Below the pieces are notes generated by a model. That model searched no databases and was not told the DNA's origin. It was given only the letters and a program-made list of their open reading frames with translations. This document shows positions 1 to 13,900 of a stretch of DNA of 60,000 bases, in pieces. A program made the position numbers and the translations under genes. The stretch's first letter is position 1. Every line of letters starts with the position of its first letter. This DNA is from Nematostella vectensis (lineage: Eukaryota > Cnidaria > Anthozoa > Actiniaria > Edwardsiidae), in NCBI RefSeq assembly GCF_932526225.1, contig NC_064046.1:11745719-11805718 (forward strand). Direction: 5' to 3'.

Positions 1-31
1 CGGGTCGCGATACAACGGATTCGACAGTAAA
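1..31 (-). mobile_element. terminal inverted repeat of a foldback MITE (rest off window)
   Basis: The first bases match, with few mismatches, the terminal repeats of the foldback element at 34000-34298 (shared core CGATACAACGGATTCGA). This is the end of a second copy cut by the window edge. Confidence 0.6.
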
Positions 32-904
32 GAAGGAGAGATAAAGGAAGATGAAAACATACACATTGGCCTTGATCACACAACTGGTTATGGGCCCAGT
101 CATAATAATTGATTATTTAGAGGTACTCACGTGGAGAGCAATTAATGATTCTCGTATATATTTAGTCTTTTTTCTCTCGTCAGGCATCCCTTGGATAAAC
201 TTTAGGTCGTACGAGACCTGGAAAAAAAATAAACGCTGTTGAAAATCCTTGATGGGCCTTGTGTGTTGTTTTGGTTTTATTTGAGATATTGAAAGATGCT
301 TATAGTTATAGCATGACACGAGGGAAATTTAGTGATTTAATGTTCCCGCAATCGAGGGATGATTAGTTGAAGTTCTGACGCCGCACCGTCATTATTAATG
401 CATTAGGAAAATTTAGAAACTAAATCTCCCTCATCATTAATGTTTTTTAGAACCATCTATTGTTTTCGGGGAATTTCGCTAGTAATTGTCCCTCAGAAAA
501 TAAAAGAATCCGAGGTGATCATGGCAGTACATGGGGTATAGTTACGTCTCTGCAATAAAACGGAGCCGTTTGTATCGTTGGATGGATTGGGTTTCAGAGT
601 GATTCAAGTGGATTTAGTTCGCTACCAAAATGCACCTTCTCGTTTTGGTGGGAAGGGGGGCAGTAAAAAGGCCACGGATGACGGAAGCAGTCTTTAAACA
701 GAAAACGCTGATAAACATGTGTATGATCAGAGGACAACTTTACCTTATAATCCTCTTTTTCTGGGTCACCTTCCGTCTCTACACAACGGTCTAGAAATTT
801 CTGAAGGAAAAAAAAACACGAATTTTCATAAGCTATATATATTTTTTAATGATGATTTTTATTTCCAATCTTTTCTCTACCAAAAAAGGATAAATCGGTT
901 ACAA

Positions 905-1090
905 GCGGCCGGAAACTTATACTTGGATTTGGGTATATGTCCGTGACCATATCCTACCTTTGCTAAGGCCCACATGTGCCGGACTTATAGTTTGATGTGA
1001 GTATACATCCGGGAGCATGTCTTACCTTTGCTACAGCTGGCATGTGCCGGACTAATAGTTGTATTTGTGTATATGTGCCGTGTACCGTAC
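905..1090. repeat. tandem duplication, about 68-bp unit, about 2.5 copies
   Basis: Repeated landmarks are CCTACCTTTGCTA / CTTACCTTTGCTA and CATGTGCCGGACT. The copies are diverged. Confidence 0.6.
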
Positions 1091-1736
1091 TTCGGACGAC
1101 TTCCTTCCACCTGGAAAAAATAGGCCCGTAAAGGAACATGTAGCTACTGCAACATTTATTTACAACTGTGTGATGCTAATCATATCTTTCTAGGTTATTT
1201 GTTAGTATTATCTTGATATAAAAATTGCTAATAAAACCCGGAATGTGTATGGAATACCGCCCTGTTCAAGTTTATTAAACCCAGGGGCTGAACTAGCTTT
1301 TTTCCAGGGGAGAGGGGGTTGACCTTCGTCATTCTTTACCTTTGTAACGATTTTGGAATGAAGAGACACAATGAAAACTTTAAAAAAGGCAGTCCAAGGG
1401 GGAGGTTTAAACTCCCTAACGCCCCCCCCCCCCCCGTATATTCGCTAGTGCAACCAAGCTGCCATAGAAGTTAATATGTAAACATTGTTTAACAAACGCC
1501 AAACTCTTTGATTATTTAGATATTCTAGAAGATTATTTAGATAATATTCTAAACTAACGCTTCGAAACGACCATAGCCCGAAGTATATCCGAGGTCTTAT
1601 TATCCCAGCAAACCTCGCGGCCACTCTTGTGATCTTTTTTCTTCTTCTGTGTGATGACATAGTACATGCGCAGTAGCACGAAGCGATCGTCCATATCACT
1701 TTCAAGAGACGAGGGCGTACGAGGATAACCACTTAC

Positions 1737-1906
1737 CGTTTGTTTTCTGCTATTTTCATGGCGACATTTTCGTGCCTCTCCTCAATGGCGATATCGAGGA
1801 TGTTTTGATTGCGCTCGTTGACGGACACGACCTGCTCAGGTTTGCTCAGCAGAAATTCCAAGATCTCGGCATGGCCACCCAGCGCTGCCATATGTATAGC
1901 TGTGTT
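1737..1906 (-). CDS. TRPA1-like: TRPA1-like exon 15 (last in window)
   Basis: 170 bp after acceptor tttttgtatcag, donor AACG|gtaagt. It encodes NTAIHMAALGGHAEILEFLL and the final repeat, and ends on two bases of a codon. The next exon is left of base 1. Confidence 0.9.
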
Positions 1907-4900
1907 CTGATACAAAAAGGGAGGCAACTTAACTAATGCGCGCACCGTGCGCACTAAGGGGTAATTTAAATACTCCTGAAAATATAGACTGGCTGGTGTC
2001 GATTAGACCTTCTTGCTCTCAGAACTACGTGCAAGCTTAAACAGTAAGTGTAATCAAAATATTACGGAATGTTCATTTCTTTTGTTTTGAAGACTTGGCG
2101 ACAACACATGATTTCTTGAAGTAACGTACTGTAATGTTGAAAAATAGTCTCCTCTCCCATAGATATTTATCGCCTCTAATATCAGGTTATCCTCTTGAGC
2201 TGATGATTTCAGAAAGCTTCGAGCTGCTGACTCTAGAAACATATTCAGGCAGAGCAAGGCCCTGCGAACAAAATTGTGAAGTAGGTGATGTAAAGACCTA
2301 TTAAAACTCGGTTGTCTCTGGCATAGCTATTATACAGCAACCCTGTATCTGAATTGTCCTTTCGCGAACGAGCTCAGAAGATGAACATATTTTATTAATT
2401 ACACATGGAGCGTTTGAGCACAAACAGACTTTTGCTTACTATTGCTTATTAAGGAGTGAACAGACATTTATTCCCAAAGAGCCAGTGGAACGTACCTGGT
2501 TTTTATCAGTGACGTTCAGACAGTCTGGTTTGTTTTCTAGTATTAGCTCTAGTGCTTTCTTGGAGCCCTGGCGTGCTGCGTAGTGCAGAGGCGTCTGACC
2601 TTGGACATCTCTGAGATAAATGGTAAACATTTCGTGTATTGTACTGATGTCTATCATTAGGCCCTGAAGGACAGGAGGGGGTGCCTTACCTGTCTATCCT
2701 CCCTACTCTCTTGGGGAAGAATTCAAAGAGTTCGTCATTTCCTTTCGGGCGACGAGGTTGTGTGTACGAGAAGAGGGGAAAGGCAGGGGGAAGAAGGGGG
2801 GGGGGGGGGGGGGTGGGCGTTTTACCTGTCTATTCTCGGTCCTCTCTTGTGGAAGATTTTCACGAGTTCGTCCCTCCCGGGGAACGAAGTGTGTGTGTGT
2901 AAAAGAGGAGGCAGGGCGGGATAGAAGGGTGCCTTTCCAGTCTATCCTCGCTACTCTCTTGATAAAGACTCCACAAACTTCCTCCTAGGCGGCGAGGTGT
3001 GTGTGTGAATACGAGAAGAGGGTGGAGGCAGGGCGGGATAGGGGGTGCCTTACCTCTCTATACCCGCTCCTCTCTTGATAAAGAATTCCACAAATTTCCT
3101 CCTAGGCGGCGAGGTGTGTGTGTGTGCATACGAGAAGATGGTGGAGGCAGGGTGGGATAGAAGGGTGCCTTTCCAGTCTATCCTCGCTTCTCTCTTGATA
3201 AAGAATTCCACAAACTTCCTCCTAGGCGGCGAGGTGTGTGTGTGTATACGAGAAGATGGTGGAGGCAGGGCGGGATAGAAGGGTGCCTTACCTGTCTATA
3301 CCCGCTCCTCTCTTGATAAAAAACTCCACAAACTTCCTCCTAGGCGGCGAGGTGTATGTGTGTATACGAGAAGAGGTGGAGGCAGGGCGGGATAGAAGGG
3401 TGCCTTACCTGTCTATCCTCGCTCCTCTCTTGAGGAAGAATTCCACGAGTTCGTCATGCCCCTCCCGGGCGGCGAGGTGGAGGGGAGTCCGCTCGTTCGC
3501 GTCGTTTGCGTTCATTGTTCGCTTTCCACGCCCCTCTGTCAGTTTCTTCACCACAGCGATCCAGCCATTCCTTGGACACCATGGAAAGTAAGGTCAGACA
3601 TTGCACCATTGAGCACCCAATATTAAGGTGTGCAATGATTTGTGCAGTAGGGTGCATGCTTGCACATGCGCACTGCGCAAAAACAATCTGGAAACCACGA
3701 GTCCGGATTATGGCTGTGTGTTTCTATAATCCGGAAAAATTAAAGCGGTGAAACGATGATTGGAGAAATGTATACCACAAATCTGTCACTTTTATATTTA
3801 TTGTATATATTAGGGTAATTGTCGCATCAATAAAAAATCACATATTTTGTTAAATAAAAATAGCCTACTAGGTCACTTAAAGAAAATACGCCTTATTTGA
3901 TGTTAAATAAGATTATTTGGAACATTTTCCCGTCATGTTTATTGCAGAGCTATTGCAAACTATCTTAGTTTCACCGCCATAACATGGGTGAAAAAGGTAA
4001 AACGTCACCTAAGACAAGGCCTTCAAACGGCAGGAAAACAAGCGAGACGAGGTGGTGTGAGATACTTGGTAGAGTTGCAAGTTATGGCAGCTAACAAGGG
4101 TAATGTGGAGATGCGTAGTGGCGGTTTGTACTATGAAGTACTCACCGGGCCCCGATGTGAAGTGGGATTTCACCTATTCCGTTCACAATCGCTGCAGAAG
4201 CTTTATACTTCATGAGTATGATTGAAACGTCCTGCAAAGCGAAAAGGTATTGCTAAGTTGAGAGTTTAAGCTCTTGTGTGGAGTTTAACGACTTGTGCTG
4301 GGAGTGTTTACAAGCAAATAATATAATTTTTTTTGCTTAAACATGAAGTGATACATGGAAAATCAAATTTAATAAAGACCAGAATTTTCAGTATAGTAAT
4401 TATTTGATATTCAAAATAAACATTAATACATCCGTGTCTTGTCATTCCCCTAATCTTTACACATCCGTGTCTCGTCAGTCCCCTCACCTTTATACATCCG
4501 TGTCTCGTCATTCCCCTAATCTTTATACATCCGTGTCTCGTCAGTCCCCTCACTTTTACACATCCGTGTCTCGTCAGTCCCCTCATCTTTACACATCCGT
4601 GTCTCGTCAGTCCCCTCATCTTTACACATCCGTGTCTCGTCACTCCCCTCATCTTAAAACATCCGTGTCTCGTCACTCCCCTCACCTTTACACATCTGTG
4701 TCTCGTCAGTCCCCTCACCTTTACACATCCGTGTCTCGTCAGTCCCCTCATCTTTACACATCCGTGTCTCGTCACTCCCCTCATCTTTACACATCCGTGT
4801 CTCGTCAGTCCCCTCACTTTTACACATCCGTGTCTCGTCAGTCCCCTCACCTTTACACATCCGTGTCTCGTCTCTCCCCTTACCTTTACACATCCGTGTC

Positions 4901-7900
4901 TCGTCTCTCCCCTCATCTTCACACTTCCCCGTCTTGTCACTCCCCTCACCTTTACACATCCGTGTCTCGTCAGTCCCCTCATCTTTACACATCCGTGTCT
5001 CGTCAGTCCCCTCACCTTTACACAACCGTGTCTCGTCACTCCTCTCACCTTTACACATCCGTGTCTCGCCGCGTAATGAAGAGGTGTGTTACCAAGACGG
5101 TCTTTGGCGCGAATTAACGAGTTCGCCTTGACATCCTGTGGGGGATATTAACTCACTGTATCATTCCAGAAAGATCCACCCCTCCCCCTCCCCTACCTCG
5201 CACAAAGAAAATTATTTTCTAAGGTTTCCTTATCTCCTAAAAAAAATTGCACTGAATGACGCCCCTTTTCCCATCGAAATCACCAAGGGGTGTCGAAATC
5301 AATATAGATTCCTGTGTATTTATTAGGCCGTGACAGACTGAGAACAAGTGACCTACTGCAATCGGAGCCTCGCTGTGTTGTTGTAAAAATCGAGTCGAAG
5401 CGAGTTTTGGAGGCTCAGAGAATCACACGTATAATAATCAACAACGAGAGTTAAATACAACCTAGTTAGATCCAATGTGACGTGAGTATTGTGCTGTGGG
5501 ATAAACTGCGACAAGTTTATGGATAGTTTTTAAATCACTAGGAAATAATTCAAATCAGCACTGTTTTTTTGAATCACTAGGAAATAATTCAAATCAGCAC
5601 TGTTCATTTACCTAAAATCGCTTTCTCTCTGGAGAAAGTAACCTTATCAAACAATTATTACTAGTTAATCTCGAAATTTCTGTCCCCGCTTTTACCTTGA
5701 GAATTTCTTTGAGGATTTCTGCTACACCAATGGCGTAGTGCAACACAGTCTTGTTCTCAGAGTCCCGGATGTCAACGTTCGCATTATGGTCGAGGAGGAC
5801 TCGCACAGACTCGAAGCAGCCGTTCTCGGCTGCGAGCATGATGGGAGTTCGTCCGAGATGGTCAATAGCGTCTACTTGATCAGTATCCTAAGTATCAGGG
5901 ATATATATCTTACAACAAAAATCATTATAGTATCATCACAACTATCATCATAATCGTTATCTCTGTCATCAACACCATTGTCATCACCATTTTATCATAT
6001 GATCATCAGCATCAACATCACCATCTCCATCGCCATCATCAACATCATCATCATCTTCGTCTTTACTTCTATCATCGTTACCACTACCATCAACTTTCTA
6101 TCATCATCAACATAAATTAAATTAATGTGTTTAGAGTATCCTATATACTCGACGCTCGTACATTTAAAATCTTAATAGCCCATCCTGGAACTAAGGAACA
6201 TAAGCTTTTAGTAAGCTAACATATGTATAACAAGTAAAATTTAGGGCCGAGAAACAGAAGGACACTATTCATGTCTCGACAGGGAATCGAACCCGTTTCA
6301 GCAGAGGGCCCATACGCTGATGCGCTAACACACTGGGCCACCCGTGATTCCGTCATCATCATTATCATCACAACTATTATCATTTCCATGACGATGATCG
6401 TCATGAGTATTCAATATGGAATATTCTATTGGAAGGGTCCCTAACCTGCTTTAGCAAGTACGCAATGACCTCGTGGTGATTAGACTGCGCGGCTCTGCAA
6501 AAAAGATGGAGGTAAAGAGGAATGTATTTACTTGCATTAACATATATACTTCGACTATATACTTTCTTTTTTTATGAGTGAGTGAGTGAGTGAGTGAGTG
6601 AGTGAGTGAGTGAGTGAGTGAGTGAGTGAGTGAGTGAGTGAGTGAGTGAGTGAGTGAGTGAGTGAGTGAGTGAGTGAGTGAGTGAGTGAGTGAGTGAGTG
6701 AGTGAGTGAGTGAGTGAGTGAGTGAGTGAGTGAGTGAGTGAGTGAGTGAGTGAGTGAGTGAGTGTCTAATGTCTAACCTGTGTATAGGAAGCATGCCATC
6801 TTGGTCAGGAGGAGGATCGAGAATAAACGCAACTGCCTTCATGAGGATGTCTAAGATGTCCATGTACCCATAAGAACACGCGAGATGTACCGGGGTACTC
6901 CCATCTTGGCTCTACAAGATACACAAAGTCAGAAAAAAACAGCTAAACGCTCTCTAACATGAAGCTCGGTACATAAAGGCAAGATGTACCAGAGGTACAT
7001 GAAGTCATTCAATATACGTAAGACACCCTTCTAGGAAAAGTCGAGTAAGATGTAGACTCGATACATTTTTTTTCTAGCCCTAAGCTATAAATACATACAG
7101 TTCGCTGAAACTGTTTCTTTTTCTTACAATAACTTTATCTCTAACATCATGTTATTCAAGGCAATCGGATAGTATACAGAGAGTGTAGCAGGCCCCGAAA
7201 TATTGGGGGAGGGGGGAAAAGATACAGAAACATTAAGAAAATACAATAAATTGGTGGTACAGCCACGCCCCTACTGGTCATTTCCCTATATATTTTTTTT
7301 AATAATGAGGAGGGGGTGGGGGGGTCAGTGCCCCACCCCTTTTACACAGGCCTAGTATATCGTGGTATGGCTGGTTGTTTTTTACCTTGACTGAATGAGG
7401 TGCGGCCCCTTCGTCCAGACATAATTCAACGACCTGTAAACAAAAGTAATATTAAATATATATTCAGGTCCTTGTAGGAGATTAGCAGGTAACGAAAACC
7501 GTTAGAAGGAAGCACGTTAGTACGATCCCTGTTTCGCTTGTTGTTACGGTGCAAGCCTAAGCCGCACGTCCGTAGCCACGATTTGCAGGGGGGGGGGGGA
7601 GGGGGGGGGGGAGCGGAGTCAAACGTATCATATGGAAAAAGGATAGTATTTGAGAGTTCAATATACAAATGACCTAATGTTTGGCGGCCAAGGGGAGGGG
7701 GGGGGAGGAGGTGCGCAGGCATAGACGTGCACACCCTGTACACGCCCTTGCATATGCGTCTAGCGTCACATCACTGAATTATTTAAAGGGCTGGGTGACT
7801 CTCACTCTGCATGGGCGTAAGTTTTTATATGAGCTCATTTTGCATAACTAACCCTTGCCGACCCGCTCTCCACCGCAAGATGTAGCAAGGTGCTTCCAAC

Positions 7901-10900
7901 CCCATCCACCTCGAACAGCAGGTCGTCCTTGGGGATACCTTGGCATTTTGCTATACATAAAGGGAATGCATTATGGAATCTTGGATTTGAATTTGACACA
8001 ATTACGGATGACCCACAGACAAAACAAAACACTGATAAACAATCTGCAGCTACTTTCTGTGTTTTACATTGTGGAGCATGCGCATATGTATTGCACGTAA
8101 TGACCTACACAGCTCTCTTGAAAACACCGACTCATATACAAATAATGCCTTTTGCTTTATATCTGGTCTGCATGATGTGCATGATTTTTTTTCTTCTTTT
8201 CTGAGAGCGTGCAATTTTTTTTCTTGCGCATGAGGAATGTCTCTCTGGTTTTCGACAGTGTATTAGTCGTGCTTATAGTACCAAAGACAGGATAGATTGT
8301 AGAGGCACCTACCGTGATGGAATAAGGAAATCATGACGTCATAGGAGCCATGCAACGCCGCATGCGCAATAGGCGTCATGTACTTGTGATCACGTGACAA
8401 AAGCTTGGCGTTATGATCAAGCTAGTATAAACCAATCACAAAATCGTGAGATAAAGAAGCCCAGGCATACTTGATGGTCTAACATTCAGTATGATATAAT
8501 ACGATAAGCGGAAATCAGGGTCAAGGTATAGGGCAACAAGGTCAAGGTCGAGCTAGACAAATTTCAGAGCACGCAAGGTTAAACAAGCTGCACAAGGTCA
8601 AAGTCAAGCTACATAAGATAATTGGTTCAAAAGGAACCCAAGGTCAAACGTTACAAGGTCAACACATACAAAGTTAAGTTACATAAGGTAATAGGAAGAA
8701 GAGGTACCAGAGGTCAAGCGTTACACGGTCAACGCAAGGTAAAGCTAAATAACGTCAAGCTGTACAACGCCAAGGGTAACAAATCTAGACAAGTCAGACA
8801 ATGTCATGGCACACAATGTCAAGGCACACAATGTCAAGGCACACAATGTCAAGGCATACAATGTCAAGGCACACAATGTCAAGGTACACAATGTCAAGAC
8901 AATGGCAAGGTACACAATGTCAAGGTACACAGTGTCAAGGTACACAATGTCAAGGCACACAATGTCAAGGTACACAATGTCAAGGCACACAATGTCAAGG
9001 TACACAATTTCAAGGCACACAATGTCAAGGTATACAATGTCAAGGCACACAGTGTCAAGGAACACAATGTCAAAGCACACAATGTCAAGGCACACAATGT
9101 CAAGACATACAATGTCAAGGCACACAATGTCAAGACACACAATGTCAAGGCACACAATGTCAAGGTACACAATTTCAAGGCACACAATGTCAAGGTATAC
9201 AATGTCAAGGCACACAGTGTCAAGGAACACAATGTCAAAGCACACAATGTCAAGGCACACAATGTCAAGACATACAATGTCAAGGCACACAATGTCAAGA
9301 CACACAATGTCAAGGTACACAATGTCAAGGTACACAATGTCAAGGTACACAATGTCAAGGTACACAATGTCAAGACACACAATGTCAAGGCACACAATGT
9401 CAAGGTACACAATGTCAAGGCACACAATGTCAAGACATACAATGTCAAGGCACACAATGTCAAGGCATACAATGTCAAGGTACACAATGTCAAGGCACAC
9501 AATGTCAAGGCACACAATGTCAAGGCACACAATGTCAAGGTACACAATGTCAAGGCACACAATGTCAAGACACACAATGTCAAGGCACACAATGTCAAGG
9601 TACACAATGTCAAGGTACACAATGTCAAGACACACAATGTCAAGGTACACAATGTCAAGACACACAATGTCAAGGCACACAATGTCAAGGTATACAATGT
9701 CAAGACACACAATGTCAAGGTACACAATGTCAAGCTACACAATGTCAAGGCACACAATGTCAAGGTACACAATGTCAAGACATACAATGTCAAGGCACAC
9801 AATGTCAAGGCACACAATGTAAAGGCACACAATGCCAAGGTACACAATGTCAAGACATACAATGTCAAGGCACACAATGTCAAGACATACAATGTCAAGG
9901 CACACAATGTCAAGGCACACAATGTCAAGGTACACAATGTCAAGGTACACAATGTCAAGGCACACAATGTCAAGGCACACAATGTCAAGACATACAATGT
10001 CAAGGTACACAATGTCAAGGCACATAATGTCAAGGGACACAATGTCAAGGTACACAATGTCAAGGCACACAATGTCAAGGCACACAATGTCAAGGTACAC
10101 AATGTCAAGGCACACAATGTCAAGGCACACAATGTCAAGGTACACAATGTCAAGGCACACAATGTCAAGGCACACAATGTCAAGGTACACAATGTCAAGA
10201 CACACAATGTCAAGACATACAATGTCAAGGCACACAATGTCAAGACATACAATGTCAAGGTACACAATGTCAAGGCACACAATGTCAAGGCACACAATGT
10301 CAAGGTACACAATGTCAAGGCACACAATGTCAAGGTACACAATGTCAAGGTACACAATGTCAAGGCACACAATGTCAAGGTACAAAGTGTCAAGGTATAC
10401 AATGTCAAGACACACAATGTAAAGGCACACAATGTCAAGGTATACAATGTAAAGGCACACAATGTCAAGGTACACAATGTCACGGCACACGATGTCAAGG
10501 CACACGATGTCAAGACATACAATGTCAAGGCACACAATGTCAAGGCACACAATGTCAAGGCATACAATGTCAAGACACACAATGTCAAGGCACACAATGT
10601 CAAGGTACACAATGTCAAGGTACACAATGTCAAGGCATACAATGTCAAGGCACACAATGTCAAGACACACAATGTCAAGACACACAATGTCAAGGTACAC
10701 AATGTCAAGGTACACAATGTCAAGGAACACAATGTCAAGGTACACAATGTAAAGGCATACAATGTCAAGGCACACAATGTCAAGGTACACAATGTCAAGG
10801 TACACAATGTCAAGGTACACAATGTAAAGGCATACAATGTCAAGGCACACAATGTCAAGGTACACAATGTCAAGACACACAATGTCAAGGTACACAATGT

Positions 10901-13900
10901 CAAGGTACACAATGTCAAGGTACACAATGTCAAGGCATACAATGTCAAGGCACACAATGTCAAGACACACAATGTCAAGACACACAATGTCAAGGTACAC
11001 AATGTCAAGGTACACAATGTCAAGGAACACAATGTCAAGGTACACAATGTAAAGGCATACAATGTCAAGGCACACAATGTCAAGGTACACAATGTCAAGG
11101 TACACAATGTCAAGGTATACAATGTAAAGACATACAATGTGAAGGTACACAATGTGAAGGTACACAATGTCAAGGCATACAATGTCAAGGTATACAATGT
11201 CAAGGCACACAATGTCAAGGCACACAATGTCAGGGTACACAATGTCAAGGTACACAATGTCAAGGCATACAATGTCAAGGTATACAATGTCAAGGCACAC
11301 AATGTCAAGGAACAATGTCAAGGTAACAATGTCAAGGTACACAATGTCAAGACAATGTCAAGGTACACAATGTCAAGGCACACAATGTCAAGGCACACAA
11401 TGTCAAGGCACACAATGTCAAGACAATGTCAAGGTACACAATGTCAAGACACACAATGTCAAGACACACAATGTCAAGACACACAATGTCAAGGCACACA
11501 ATGTCAAGGTACACAATGTCAAGGTACACAATGTCAAGGCACACAATGTCAAGACACACAATGTCAAGGTACACAATGTCAAGGCACACAATGTCAAGGT
11601 ACACAATGTCAAGACACACAATGTCAAGGCACACAATGTCAAGACACACAATGTCAAGGTACACAATGTCAAGGTACACAATGTCAAGACAATGTCAAGG
11701 CACACAATGTCAAGGCACACAATGTCAAGGTACACAATGTCAAGGCACACAATGCAAGACAATGTCAAGGCACACAATGTCAAGACAATGTCAAGGCACA
11801 CAATGTCAAGGCACACAATGTCAAGGTACACAATGTCAAGGCACACAATGTAAAGGCACACAATGTCAAGGTACACAATGTCAAGGCACACAATGTCAAG
11901 ACAATGTCAAGGTACACAATGAAAAGGCACACAATGTCAAGGCACACAATGTCAAGGCACACAATGTCAAGACACACAATGTCAAGGTACACAATGTCAA
12001 GGTACACAGTGTCAAGGTATACAATGTCAAGGTACACAATTTCAAGGCACACAATGTCAAGGCATACAATGTCAAGGCACACAATGTCAAGGTACACAAT
12101 GTCAAGGTACACAATGTCAAGGTACACAATGTCAAGGCACACAATGTCAAGGCATACAATGTCAAGACACACAATGTCAAAGTACACAATGTCAAGGTAC
12201 ACAATGTCAAGGTACACAGTGTCAAGGTACACAATGTCAAGGTACACAATGTCAAGGCACACAATGTCAAGGCATACAATGTCAAGGCACACAATGTCAA
12301 GGTACACAATGTCAAGGTACACAATGTCAAGGCACACAATGTCAAGGCATACAATGTCAAGGCACACAATGTCAAGGTACACAATGTCAAGGTACACAAT
12401 GTCAAGGTACACAATGTCAAGACAATGTCAAGGCACACAATGTCAAGGTACACAATGTCAAGGCACACAATGTCAAGGCACACAATGTCAAGGTACACAA
12501 TGTCAAGGCACACAATGTCAAGGTACACAATGTCAAGGTACACAATGTCAAGGCACACAATGTCAAGGTACACAATGTCAAGGTACACAATGTCAAGGCA
12601 CACAATGTCAAGGTACACAATGTCAAGGCACACAATGTCAAGGCACACGATGTCAAGGTACACAATGTCAAAGCACACAATGTCAAGACACACAATGTCA
12701 AGGCACACAATGTCAAGGCACACAATGTCAAGACACACAATGTCAAGGTACACAATGTCAAGGTACACAATGTCAAGGTACACAGTGTCAAGGTATACAA
12801 TGTCAAGGTACACAATGTCAAGGCACACAATGTCAAGGCATACAATGTCAAGGCACACAATGTCAAGGCACACAATGTCAAGGCACACAATGTCAAGGCA
12901 CACAATGTCAAGACACACAATGTCAAGACACACAATGTCAAGACACACAATGTCAAGGTACACAATGTCAAGGCACACAATGTCAAGGCACACAATGTCA
13001 AAGCACACAATGTCAAGGCACACAATGTCAAGACAATGTCAAAGCACACAATGTCAAGGCACACAATGTCAAGACAATGTCAAGGTACACAATGTCAAGG
13101 TACACAATGTAAAGGTATACAATGTCAAGGCACACAATGTCAAGGAACACAATGTCAAAGCACACAATGTCAAGGCACACAATGTCAAGACAATGTCAAG
13201 GCACACAATGTCAAGGCATACAATGTCAAGGCACACAATGTCAAGACACACAATGTCAAGACACACAATGTCAAGACACACAATGTCAAGGCAAACAATG
13301 TCAAGGTACACAATGTCACGGCACACGATGTCAAGGCACACGATGTCAAGACATACAATGTCAAGACACACAATGTAAAGGCACACAATGTCAAGGTATA
13401 CAATGTAAAGGCACACAATGTCAAGGTACACAATGTCACGGCACACGATGTCAAGGCACACGATGTCAAGACACACAATGTCAAGGCACACAATGTCAAG
13501 GTACACAATGTCACGGCACACAATGTCAAGGTACACAATGTCAAGGTACACAATGTCAAGGCATACAATGTCAAGGTACACAATGTCAAGGTACACAATG
13601 TCAAGGCATACAATGTCAAGGTACACAATGTCAAGGTACACAATGTCAAGGTACACAATGTCAAGGCACACAATGTCAAGGCACACAATGTCAAGGCATA
13701 CAATGTCAAGGCACACAATGTCAAGGTACACAATGTCAAGGTACACAATGTCAAGGCATACAATGTCAAGGTACACAATGTCAAGGTACACAATGTCAAG
13801 GCATACAATGTCAAGGCACACAATGTCAAGACACACAATGTCAAGACACACAATGTCAAGGTACACAATGTCAAGGTACACAATGTCAAGGCACACAATG

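Larger units (their letters stand above)
1..1736. other. partial intron of the TRPA1-like gene
   Basis: No exon-like segment was found on either strand. It holds a foldback-element end (1-31), a tandem duplication (about 905-1090) and a C-run near 1424-1435. Confidence 0.5.

Noticed and set aside
1445-1736. 95-codon minus-strand frame beyond exon 15
   Set aside because: It starts within the intron just past a canonical donor and has no ankyrin or channel-like pattern.
4404-5117. Plus-strand 237-codon frame (YTSVSRQSPHL repeats)
   Set aside because: Shadow of the 33-bp minisatellite, which is explained by the minus-strand exon 11 junction.
6555-6863. Minus-strand frame with SLTH repeats continuing from exon 8
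   Set aside because: Read-through of the (TGAG)n tract. The donor at 6777-6776 gives perfect phase with exon 9.
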